Below are positions 13,655-21,109 of a stretch of 26,104 nucleotides of DNA, piece by piece (the first letter of the stretch is position 1; each line of letters begins with the position of its first letter). A program made the position numbers and the translations under genes. Source of the stretch: a virus; the IMG/VR virus record IMGVR_UViG_3300044960_000158, positions 1-26,104 of that record, one strand, 5' to 3'. The notes beneath the pieces are model-generated. The model searched no databases. It worked only from the letters and a program-made list of their open reading frames with translations, and was not told the origin of the DNA.

Positions 13655-15183
13655 CACGCGTCGAGGACGACTCAGGGTGGCGGCCTCCGGGGCTGTCGAT
13701 CGAGGACGAGCTAGCTCTCCTGTCGGACGAGGAGCGGGCGGCGTGGATCGCTGAGCTGACCCCGGACGAGCTGGCGGCGCTGATGGCACGCGACTGGTCT
13801 GTGGTCGCGAGACCTGAGCAGCTTCTCCCCGAGGGGCACGACTGGCTGGTGTGGCTGATCCGGGCGGGGCGCGGCTGGGGTAAGACACGCACAGGCGCGG
13901 AGGCGACGAAAGAGTCGATCCGTGAGCTGGCGGCGCAGACGTCGGACCCTGTCCGGTGGGCGCTTCTGGCTCCTCGCCGTGAGGACGTGCTGTCCATCCA
14001 GCTCGAAGGCGAGTCGGGTCTAGCCGCGGTTCTCCCTCCGTCCATGCTCGTAGGTGGGTCGTGGGACAGGTCGTTCAACCGTTCGGAGCTTACGTTGACA
14101 CTCGACGGCGGACATCAGGTGCGTGGCTTCTCCGGTCGCACTCCGTCGGCGTTGCGGGGCCCGCAGCATCACGGCGCGTGGATCGACGAACCGGCGACGC
14201 TCCCTGACGCGCACCGAGGCATGGACGACGACACCGCGTTCTCGAACCTGCTGCTGGGGTTGCGGCTCCCTCCCTGGAACCGGTTACTGGTGACCGGCAC
14301 ACCCAGGAACGTCCGGCTGATCCGCGATATTCGTTCCCTCCCCGGTCTCATCGAGACGGTCGGCAGAACCCGCGACAACCTCGCGAACCTGTCGGACCTG
14401 TTCCGGGCGGTCGTTGTCGCACGCTATGAGGGGACGAGGCTTGGCCGCCAGGAACTGGACGCCGAGCTTCTCGAAGGGGTCGGCGTGCTGTTCGCACGTG
14501 GATGGTTCCGCAGGGGCGCACCCGAATGGCCTCGCGACGCGGCGGTCCGCAGGGTCCGCTACTGGGATCTGGCGTCGGGGGAGGAGAGCGAGGCGAACCC
14601 CGACCCGGACTGGACGGTAGGCGCTCTCGTCGCGTTCGAGCCCGAGAGGCGCCTTTACCGCGTCGAGCACATCGAACGGTTCCGGCTCCCTCCCGGGGCT
14701 AGGGAGACCCGCATCCGGGCTGTCGCGAAAGCTGACGGCCTCCCAGTCGTCTGGATCGAGAAGGAGCCAGGCAACGCCGGCAAGGCACAGCTCATGATGA
14801 TCGGACGCGAGCTGGACGGCATCGCCGCCGTGAAAGGCAACCCGGTTACTGGCCCGAAGACTGTGCGCGCCGAGCTGTTGGCGACCGCTGCGGAGCAGGG
14901 TCGGGTCACGATCCCTGATGACGCCCAGTGGGTCGAGGCGTTCCTTGACGAGGCGGAGGAGTTCCCGGACGGCCCGCACGACGACCAGGTGGACGCGGTA
15001 GCAGGTGCGTTCCAAGTGCTGCGAGAGGCGGGCCCAGCTACTGTCGTGGCTCGCCCGGCTGCCGCGCCGAGCCTGCCTCGACCCGGCTCGCAGCGCCGCC
15101 AGGCTGTCGTCCCCCGTGCGCCGGTGCAGGCTGCGGGGCTCATCCCAGGGCGTAGTCGCAGTGGTCGTGGCTACGGCCTCTAG
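13651..15183 (+). CDS. terL: Terminase large subunit
   Basis: The 510-residue packaging motor has ATPase Walker A GRGWGKT (K78) and Walker B near AWIDEP (D179, E180), where GPQHHGAWIDEPATL matches the conserved motif II and VTGTP the following coupling motif. The nuclease half shows YWDLASG (D306), WIEKEPGNAGK and DDQVDAVAGAF (D444, D445), the acidic triad of the RNase H-like fold. It translocates DNA into the prohead through the portal and cuts the concatemer. The start GTG 13651 overlaps the small-subunit stop. The 3' end contains a promoter-like element for the next gene. Confidence 0.93.
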   Translation: MTRVEDDSGWRPPGLSIEDELALLSDEERAAWIAELTPDELAALMARDWSVVARPEQLLPEGHDWLVWLIRAGRGWGKTRTGAEATKESIRELAAQTSDPVRWALLAPRREDVLSIQLEGESGLAAVLPPSMLVGGSWDRSFNRSELTLTLDGGHQVRGFSGRTPSALRGPQHHGAWIDEPATLPDAHRGMDDDTAFSNLLLGLRLPPWNRLLVTGTPRNVRLIRDIRSLPGLIETVGRTRDNLANLSDLFRAVVVARYEGTRLGRQELDAELLEGVGVLFARGWFRRGAPEWPRDAAVRRVRYWDLASGEESEANPDPDWTVGALVAFEPERRLYRVEHIERFRLPPGARETRIRAVAKADGLPVVWIEKEPGNAGKAQLMMIGRELDGIAAVKGNPVTGPKTVRAELLATAAEQGRVTIPDDAQWVEAFLDEAEEFPDGPHDDQVDAVAGAFQVLREAGPATVVARPAAAPSLPRPGSQRRQAVVPRAPVQAAGLIPGRSRSGRGYGL

Positions 15184-15196
15184 CCGCAGCTACGAT
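15168..15196 (+). promoter_or_regulatory. Late promoter-like element with TAGC-GCTA dyad
   Basis: TACGAT at 15191-15196 is preceded by TAGCCGCAGC, giving TAGC (15181-15184) and GCTA (15189-15192) as an imperfect dyad like those at 11659 and 22534. A weak TGGCTA at 15168-15173 is 17 bases upstream. The -10 box ends seven bases before ATG 15204, consistent with a leaderless transcript. Confidence 0.45.
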
Positions 15197-15203
15197 GCGT
15201 GTC

Positions 15204-15440
15204 ATGACTGCGATGATCACGAGAGCGACGCTGGACCTCCCGGACGGCTCCCGCATCGAGCGGGTGCGTGTCGTCTACAGCGACAGCGAGGCGTACGCGC
15301 TGGACAGTAGAGGCCAACGCGTGTGGGAGGCGCAGCTGTCCGGCGTGGAGCGGCCGTCTCGCGGGGTAGTGCTCCTTTACCTCGCCGACCCCGACGGGGC
15401 GGTAGCGAAAGCCGAGCGGGTCTGCGGCTGCCGCAGCTAA
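15204..15440 (+). CDS. Small hypothetical protein, probably leaderless
   Basis: A protein of 78 residues with a beta-strand-rich pattern (RATLDLPDGSRIERVRVVYSD, then VWEAQL and VLLYL), ending in CGCRS. The reading frame has an earlier ATG at 15195, but that lies inside the predicted -10 box. ATG 15204 sits where transcription should start and there is no ribosome-binding site. Function is unknown; small beta proteins between terminase and portal are common in actinophages. Confidence 0.5.
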   Translation: MTAMITRATLDLPDGSRIERVRVVYSDSEAYALDSRGQRVWEAQLSGVERPSRGVVLLYLADPDGAVAKAERVCGCRS

Positions 15441-15459
15441 GACCGAAAGGGGAGAGATT

Positions 15460-16128
15460 ATGGACGAACGCCACGCGACGGCCGTAGCTGACGCTTGGGA
15501 GGAGGCGGCCCGCCGCGTCGACTATCGAGCCGCTATCCATCCGCTCGGCTCGGACCTCGCCGCGTACCGCGCATCGGGCGAGACGCTCGCCGCGCATCTC
15601 TCGGACCTCGCAGCGGCGTGGCTGCCGAAGGGGCGCCGACGCGACGTCATCGAGGTCGGGGTCGGCGACGGCCGCATCGCCGGCCCGCTAGCACGCCTCG
15701 GCTGGAAGGTGACTGGCCTCGACACATCCCCGACGATGCTGCGCCATCTCGCCGACAACTACCCTGAGGTAGACGGCGTGCTGATCGACCCGGCAGGCCC
15801 GCTCCCGAAGCTGCGAGCGAGCGTGGTGTTCGCGGTCGCTGTCCTGATCCACCAGTCGGTCGCGAACGGGCAGGAGATGGTGCGGGAATGGGCGGGGCTG
15901 CTGCGACCTGGCGGGGTGATGCTCCTCCACATCCCGCTCTACGACGAGCCGAGGGAGGGGGAACATTGGACCGACGTGACAGTCTGGACGGTCGGCGGGC
16001 TCTGCGCCGCGGCAGAATCCGCGGGTCTGATTGTCGAGCGAGCCGAAGCGAACCCCGGCGTGTTCTCGTTCGACGCGGTCGGCCCGAACCACGCCGCGAT
16101 CCACGTCCTCTGCAAGCCGGACCGCTGA
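15460..16128 (+). CDS. Class I SAM-dependent methyltransferase
   Basis: A protein of 222 residues. Motif I is IEVGVGDGRIAG at about 64-75, followed by VTGLDTSPTMLRHL (motif II, acidic residue contacting the ribose), then a strand VVFAVAVLIHQ and LLRPGGVMLLHIP as the post-I loop. The fold matches small-molecule or sugar methyltransferases rather than DNA methylases; no catalytic NPPY-type loop is present. Its neighbours are two glycosyltransferases, so methylation of a sugar or of a glycosylated virion protein is the likely job. The AAAGGGGA before ATG 15460 is a good ribosome-binding site. Confidence 0.78.
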   Translation: MDERHATAVADAWEEAARRVDYRAAIHPLGSDLAAYRASGETLAAHLSDLAAAWLPKGRRRDVIEVGVGDGRIAGPLARLGWKVTGLDTSPTMLRHLADNYPEVDGVLIDPAGPLPKLRASVVFAVAVLIHQSVANGQEMVREWAGLLRPGGVMLLHIPLYDEPREGEHWTDVTVWTVGGLCAAAESAGLIVERAEANPGVFSFDAVGPNHAAIHVLCKPDR

Positions 16129-16154
16129 CCGCTGGCTTGGCGAGGGACGCAGCC

Positions 16155-16235
16155 GTGGGGCTTCTGGTCGGCGTCGTCATAGTAGGCGTCGCTGTCGGGG
16201 TAGCGGAGATCCTCAGGTGGAGGCTTGACAGGTGA
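16155..16235 (+). CDS. Miniature 26-residue membrane peptide
   Basis: GTG 16155, preceded by GAGGGA at 16142-16147, opens 26 residues of which about 18 are Val/Gly/Leu/Ile (GLLVGVVIVGVAVGVAEIL), a plausible single membrane span. It ends with RWRLDR. The stop overlaps the glycosyltransferase start as GTGA. TTG 16137 would add six residues. It may be a short anchor protein; coding status is uncertain because the gene is very small. Confidence 0.35.
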   Translation: MGLLVGVVIVGVAVGVAEILRWRLDR

Positions 16236-17191
16236 GGGTTCTCGCGCACGTCCATCTGTACCCGCCATCTCATAACGCTGGCGCGGAATGGGCGTTGCAT
16301 TCGACGCTCCGGCATCTCCGAGCCGAATACGACGCTGATGTCAGCGTGATCACGAACCGCCCGCCTCGCCGCCACGACACGTTCCAGGGGGTGCGGGTGT
16401 CGATGATCCGGGACCCTCGACGGGCCCGCAGCCTGTACCGTGACGCTGACGTGATCGTCACGCATCTCGACGCGACCAGACAGGCAATCGCGTGTGCTCA
16501 GCGTGAGCGGCGACCCCTCGTGCATCTCGTCCACAACGACCGTCAGCTCGCGTACCATCGCGTAACCCGAGAGGAGGCGCATCTCGTCTGCTTCAACTCG
16601 CGATGGATCGCTGAGACTGTCGAATGGGATGGCCCGTCGATGGTGCTGCACCCGCCGGTGTGGGTCGCTGACTACCGGCCTGCGCCCGGACCGCACGACG
16701 CTGTGCTCCTCCTGAACCTCGCCGCAGCGAAGGGCGCACGGACCTTCTACGCTTTAGCCGCTCGGTTCCCGACGACCCGGTTCGTTGGGGTGCGTGGCGC
16801 CTACGCCGCGCAGACTGAGCCTCCCCCCGGGCTGTCGAACGTGTCGGTCGTCGAGAACACTCCGGATGTCGCAGCGCTGTACGCCCAGGCGCGGGTCGTG
16901 CTGATGCCGTCCCACTACGAATCGTGGGGGCGCGTAGCAGTCGAGGCCGCAGCAGCACGCGTCCCGACGCTCGCAGCACCCACACCAGGGCTCCGTGAGA
17001 CAGGTGTCCCCGCGGGTTTCGCCGCGCACGACGACATCGACGAATGGGAACGGCTCCTGCGTCGACTCCTCAACGACGACGACGCATGGGGCGAGGCCGC
17101 CACCCGAGCCCACGCGCGGGCTGTCGCGCTCGAAGCGGAGTCCCGAGATCAGCTCGCCGACCTCGCTGAACGGCTGGGGTCGCTGTGCTGA
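16232..17191 (+). CDS. GT4-like glycosyltransferase
   Basis: The 319 residues form a GT-B-fold glycosyltransferase. The N-terminal domain opens with MRVLAHVHLYPPSHNAGAEW, the nucleotide-sugar transferase signature of a strand followed by a Gly-rich loop. The C-terminal domain has HYESWGRVAVEAAA with the EX7E motif (E230, E238) that binds the donor nucleotide sugar. It probably transfers a hexose to a phage structural protein. The start GTG overlaps a preceding mini-gene and the end overlaps the next glycosyltransferase, forming a cassette. Confidence 0.8.
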   Translation: MRVLAHVHLYPPSHNAGAEWALHSTLRHLRAEYDADVSVITNRPPRRHDTFQGVRVSMIRDPRRARSLYRDADVIVTHLDATRQAIACAQRERRPLVHLVHNDRQLAYHRVTREEAHLVCFNSRWIAETVEWDGPSMVLHPPVWVADYRPAPGPHDAVLLLNLAAAKGARTFYALAARFPTTRFVGVRGAYAAQTEPPPGLSNVSVVENTPDVAALYAQARVVLMPSHYESWGRVAVEAAAARVPTLAAPTPGLRETGVPAGFAAHDDIDEWERLLRRLLNDDDAWGEAATRAHARAVALEAESRDQLADLAERLGSLC

Positions 17192-18192
17192 TCCACGCGC
17201 TCGCGTCGCACCGCCATTACGCCGAGCATCTGCTACCGATCTGGCAGGCTCTCGACCCGTCAGAGCGCGGCATGTTCGTCGCGGCGTCTCGGGACGCGTG
17301 GGAATGGCTTGGCCGACGAGGCGTCCCGGTGATGCTGCACCGTGCGCAGCTCCCCGCCCGCCGGTCACTTGTCGATGGCCGGCAACCCCCGTGGCTTGTC
17401 GCGTCGTACTCCGATCTCGTTGCGTTGGGCCCGCATCGGCGAGCTGTGCTCGTCGAGCACGGCGCCGGCCAGCACTACGGCGGCGACGGAGGAACCGCCG
17501 CCTCACTCCCGTATCACGCCGGTGGTCGCGACCGCCACCGCGTCGACGTGTTCGTCTGCCCGAACCGGGTCGTAGCGGACCGCAACGCCGCCGTGTACCC
17601 GGACGCTATGGCGGTAGCAGTCGGATGCCCGAAGCTCGACACCTACTCGCGTGGCGAATCGGACGCTGTCGTGTTCGCTTGGCATTGGCACCCACCGGTC
17701 GCTGCGTCTGTCCCTGAGGCCGGGTCAGCGCACGCCGAGTACGCCGACGCTGTTGCGGCGCTCGCGTCTGAGCGTCGCTGGCTTATGCTCGGCCACGGCC
17801 ATCCGAGAGCGTGGAGCCACTACGAGGCGTATTACCGTGCCGCTGGCATCGAACCCGTCCGAGAACTCCGAGAGGCGTTAGCCCGAGCCCGTCTGCTGGT
17901 CGCGGACAACACGTCGGCGATGTGGGAAGCCGTCGCCCTCGACATCCCAGTCGTCGTAGTCAACTCGCGGCGATACCGACGGGACGTGAACCACGGCCTC
18001 CGCTTCTGGCAGTACGCTGACGTGGGCCCGCAGGTAAACGACCCGGGTGAGCTGGCCGCCACGATCGACGCCGCGCTCGCAGGCGACGTGTGGGCGGCGA
18101 GACGAGCCGAGGTCGCCAGCCTGCTGTACGGTCCGCTTGACGGAGGCGCAGCTGTTCGGGCTGTGGAGGCGATGCGTGCGTTCTACGACTGA
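17185..18192 (+). CDS. CDP-glycerol/TagB-like GT-B transferase
   Basis: The 335 residues have the pattern of the CDP-glycerol:polyglycerophosphate transferase family: VLVEHGAGQHYGG in the N-terminal half and ARLLVADNTSAMWEAVALDIPVVVVNS in the C-terminal domain, the donor-binding region with the conserved D-N/S-S-E sequence. Members add glycerol phosphate or sugars in teichoic-acid-like pathways; here the surface target is probably a phage glycan made by the neighbouring GT4 enzyme. GTG 17185 overlaps the end of that gene by seven bases. Confidence 0.7.
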   Translation: MLIHALASHRHYAEHLLPIWQALDPSERGMFVAASRDAWEWLGRRGVPVMLHRAQLPARRSLVDGRQPPWLVASYSDLVALGPHRRAVLVEHGAGQHYGGDGGTAASLPYHAGGRDRHRVDVFVCPNRVVADRNAAVYPDAMAVAVGCPKLDTYSRGESDAVVFAWHWHPPVAASVPEAGSAHAEYADAVAALASERRWLMLGHGHPRAWSHYEAYYRAAGIEPVRELREALARARLLVADNTSAMWEAVALDIPVVVVNSRRYRRDVNHGLRFWQYADVGPQVNDPGELAATIDAALAGDVWAARRAEVASLLYGPLDGGAAVRAVEAMRAFYD

Positions 18193-18508
18193 CAGAGATC
18201 AGCTCGCAGCTCTAGTCGTGGATGGGCTCGCGGCGTTCCGGCTCACCCGCCTGGTCGTCGACGACACAATCACCGACAAGGCCCGTTCCCTTACCCTCAC
18301 GACAGCGGAACGGATCGGCGGCAGCAGCGCCAGCGACTTCGCCGCGGACCTGCTGTCCTGCTATTGGTGCGCAGGGATGTGGGTTTCCGCAGGGGTTGTG
18401 TGCGCGCGGACGTGCGCGCCGCGCATGTGGCGTCCGGTCGCCGCGACGCTCGCGTTGTCCGCTATCGCGGGGCTGCTCGGGTCGCTCCGCTACGATTCTG
18501 GGTCGTGA
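18176..18508 (+). CDS. DUF1360-like small membrane protein
   Basis: A protein of 110 residues. It contains DGLAAFRLTRLVVDDTITDKAR at the start, LLSCYWCAGMWVSAGVV in the middle and a final hydrophobic stretch (VAATLALSAIAGLLGSL). The R-L-T-R-L-V-D and C-x-x-C-x-G-x-W-V-S pattern fits DUF1360, a small membrane family often found beside phage portal genes. Two membrane spans are likely, with a Cys pair between them. GGAGG at 18165-18169, six bases before GTG 18176, sets the start. The stop overlaps the portal GTG. Confidence 0.66.
   Translation: MRSTTDRDQLAALVVDGLAAFRLTRLVVDDTITDKARSLTLTTAERIGGSSASDFAADLLSCYWCAGMWVSAGVVCARTCAPRMWRPVAATLALSAIAGLLGSLRYDSGS
18489..18496 (+). promoter_or_regulatory. 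Late -10-like element before the portal
   Basis: GCTACGAT at 18489-18496 has the same core as the element before 15204. The -10 box (TACGAT, 18491-18496) ends eight bases before GTG 18505. No convincing -35 exists at 16-18 bases, so promoter strength is doubtful, but the position relative to the start codon matches the others. Confidence 0.38.
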
Positions 18509-20955
18509 CGGTGACTGACGACCTGTCGCCCATCCTGACGGCCCCGGAACCGATACCGGATCGCGCGTACCGTCTCGGACGAATGGAGGGCCGACTTCAG
18601 GGGCTGCGTGAACGGCGCCGCCGCGAAGGGCCCGCCGGGCTTCTCGCAGCCGCCAAGACCATCGACCTGGCGTCTCAGCGGGAAGCGACACTGATGAAAC
18701 GGCGGCAAGGGTCGCAGCGAGGCGGATGGCAGGACGACGCATGGCTCTACTACGACGTCCTGAGCGAGATCAAGCAGGCCGCGCGGTTCAAAGGCAGAGC
18801 GCTCAGCAAGCTGCGGCTTTTCCCCGCGATCATTCTCCCAGGGGAACACGAGGCTGTTCCGCTGACAACGGAGATCGACGAACGTCCGGTTGTCGCACCC
18901 GAGATTGCTGAGATCGCCGACACGCTTCTCCGCAGGCTTGGCGGCGGACGCGACGCCCACCGCACGATGCTCGAGCGATGGGGGCAGAACGGCTTCGTGG
19001 TCGGGGAGGGCTACCTCGTCGGCTGGCAGGACCCGTCTGCTTCTGAGGCGGAACGGGACAGATTCGCGTTTGCGTCGATTGACGAGCTGCGTGTGTCAGG
19101 GGACGGCCGATGGGAATACCAGCCTGATCCCGGAGCGAGCGTCGAGGACGCTGTGCGTCTCGACCCTGCCACTTCGCTTGTCGTCCGCGTGTGGTATCAG
19201 CACGCCCGCTATTCCGCGATGGCGGACTCACCGGTCGCAGGGGTACTTGACCACTGCGAGCATCTCGTGACGCTGCAACAGGAAAGCCTCGGCGCGGCCA
19301 TGTCGCGGATGAACAACGGTGTGCTGCTTGTCCCACGCGGCGCGACCGTGCATGGGGGGCGGCTCCCAGACTCGGACGGAACGGACGGCGAGGCGCAGCG
19401 GTCCGTGACACTCGACGACCTGCTACAGCACATCATCACCCCTATCGGCAATCCGCGGTCTGCGTCCGCTGCGGCGCCCATCATCATCTCAGCCGACCCC
19501 GAAGACATCGACCGCTTCCGACACCTCACGTTCGGGCGTCCATTCGACGACGCAGTAGACAACCGGATCAGAGCGCTCATTGATCGCATCGCGAACGGCG
19601 TCGACCTCCCCAAAGAGGTGCTGACGGGGCAGCTCGGAGACGCGAACCACTGGTCGGCGTGGCTGATCACCGACTCGCAGTTCCGCGACTACGTGCAGCC
19701 CGACGCCGACCAGTTCGTCGAGGCGATCACGACCGGCTACCTGCGGCCGGCGCTCGCCGCAGCGAACGTCCCGCCGGATGTGGTTGCACGCATCGTCGTC
19801 GCCTACGACGCGTCTGATCTCGTCGCCGACCCCGACGAGAGCGCTAACGCGTTCAGGGCTGTGGAGCTGGGTCTCATCAGCGACGCCGCAGGACGCCGCA
19901 GGATCGGCTACTCGGAAGCGGAAGCACCAACACCGGAGGAACGCGCGGAACGCCTCGGTAGTGCCGCTACTGCGCCTGGAGGCTCTGCCCCTAGCGAATC
20001 GGGCGGAACCGGCGACGAACCCGCGACTGAGGATGCGCTCACAGCGGCGGCGGCAGTGTCACGCGGCACGGACCGGGTCGCGCAGCTCGGCCGCCGTTGG
20101 GCCGACCGAGACCGGCAGCTCCGCTCCAGGCTGCTCGTCGCGGCAGACGCGGCGATGACACGCGCGCTTGACCGTGCTGGGGCGCGGCTGCGTTCAAGGC
20201 TAGGCGCGGCGAAGCATTCGCCGTGGCGGGACATCATCGACGGACACCCCAACCGTGAAGTCGCGTCGCTCATCGGGCCCGCAGCGGTCACCGCCGCGAT
20301 CGACGCAGACCCCGCGACACTAATCGAAAGCGAGTTCGACGAGATTGTCGCTAGGTTCCGGGCTCAGGTCGGCAGGGCGCAGCGGCAGACCCGCAGCGAA
20401 CTCGCCGAGCTTGGCCTCGACGACGAGCAGGTCGAGCGCATGGAGCGAGCGCAAGCAGAGGGTCGTGAGCGGGGCGCGGAACTGCTGCTCGCATTGCTCG
20501 TCGGGCTCGCATCAAGTCGCCTGTTCGACCCGCGCCCGTCCGCACCGCCGATCGGTGAGCACGACCCGGACATGTCGGTGCCGGCTGGCGTGATGCGGCA
20601 AGCCCTTTCGGTGGCTGGTGGCGCTCGTGGTGAGCCGACCCGAGGCGGAGCGTTCCGGGGCCCCGACGAGCGGATCGCCGGGCAGCTCGCTACCGGCCAG
20701 ACCGTCGCGGATTTCGCGCGTGAGATCGGCCTAGAGATCGCCGGCTACATCTGGGATTACGGCGACGCGTCGACACGGCAGACGCCGTTCCCGCTGCACG
20801 AGTCCCTCGACGGCGTTCAGTTCGACACGTGGGACGACCCGGCGCTCGCTAACAGCGCCGCGTTTCCCGACACCCAGTTCCTGTTCCCTGGCGACCACGA
20901 CGGCTGCCAGTGCGACGCTGTTCCCCGCTTCGTCGATCTCCGCGAGCAGCAGTAG
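18505..20955 (+). CDS. Portal protein fused to a MuF-like minor head domain
   Basis: A protein of 816 residues. The first 500 are portal-like: QDDAWLYYDVLSEIKQAARFKG (early helical segment), a central region with LDHCEHLVTLQQESLGAAMSRMNNGVLLVPRG, and DLPKEVLTGQLGDANHWSAWLI, the stem/clip region seen in actinophage portals. The last 300 are a charged helical MuF-type domain ending in IWDYGDASTRQTPFPLHESLDG and PGDHDGCQC (795-803), the Cys-rich closing motif of MuF/SPP1 gp7-like head proteins. Portal and MuF are usually separate genes. The start is GTG 18505 (GTGA overlap), a leaderless-type start; GTG 18511 is an alternative. The UAG stop has an open in-frame extension (separate entry). Confidence 0.85.
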   Translation: MTVTDDLSPILTAPEPIPDRAYRLGRMEGRLQGLRERRRREGPAGLLAAAKTIDLASQREATLMKRRQGSQRGGWQDDAWLYYDVLSEIKQAARFKGRALSKLRLFPAIILPGEHEAVPLTTEIDERPVVAPEIAEIADTLLRRLGGGRDAHRTMLERWGQNGFVVGEGYLVGWQDPSASEAERDRFAFASIDELRVSGDGRWEYQPDPGASVEDAVRLDPATSLVVRVWYQHARYSAMADSPVAGVLDHCEHLVTLQQESLGAAMSRMNNGVLLVPRGATVHGGRLPDSDGTDGEAQRSVTLDDLLQHIITPIGNPRSASAAAPIIISADPEDIDRFRHLTFGRPFDDAVDNRIRALIDRIANGVDLPKEVLTGQLGDANHWSAWLITDSQFRDYVQPDADQFVEAITTGYLRPALAAANVPPDVVARIVVAYDASDLVADPDESANAFRAVELGLISDAAGRRRIGYSEAEAPTPEERAERLGSAATAPGGSAPSESGGTGDEPATEDALTAAAAVSRGTDRVAQLGRRWADRDRQLRSRLLVAADAAMTRALDRAGARLRSRLGAAKHSPWRDIIDGHPNREVASLIGPAAVTAAIDADPATLIESEFDEIVARFRAQVGRAQRQTRSELAELGLDDEQVERMERAQAEGRERGAELLLALLVGLASSRLFDPRPSAPPIGEHDPDMSVPAGVMRQALSVAGGARGEPTRGGAFRGPDERIAGQLATGQTVADFAREIGLEIAGYIWDYGDASTRQTPFPLHESLDGVQFDTWDDPALANSAAFPDTQFLFPGDHDGCQCDAVPRFVDLREQQ

Positions 20956-21063
20956 CCAGACGACGAGCCGCGCGGTTCGATCGCGGTCAGCATGTCGGAC
21001 CTGTTCGACGCCGCTTCCGCTCGGCTCTCCTTCGTCGACACTCGCGCCGTCGACGACGACTAG
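20956..21063 (+). other. In-frame extension after the portal stop codon
   Basis: After the portal UAG the frame stays open for 35 codons to a second UAG at 21061-21063, giving a coding-like, acidic, helix-forming stretch that ends in VDDD. An ATG at 20992 within it could also start a 23-residue peptide (MSDLFDAASARLSFVDTRAV), but I see no ribosome-binding site. Readthrough, a recent stop mutation or a small separate gene are all possible. Confidence 0.3.
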
Positions 21064-21072
21064 CCACGATAG

Positions 21073-21102
21073 TGGACCGAACCCCTTCGCGCGGTCTACG
21101 CT
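21073..21102 (+). promoter_or_regulatory. Leaderless-type promoter before the capsid protease
   Basis: TGGACC at 21073-21078 and TACGCT at 21097-21102 are 18 bases apart. The -10 box ends seven bases before ATG 21110, and no ribosome-binding site precedes the start, so translation is probably leaderless. A CCAC-GATA-GTGG hairpin (21064-21075) overlaps the -35 region. Confidence 0.5.
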
Positions 21103-21109
21103 GGATGCC

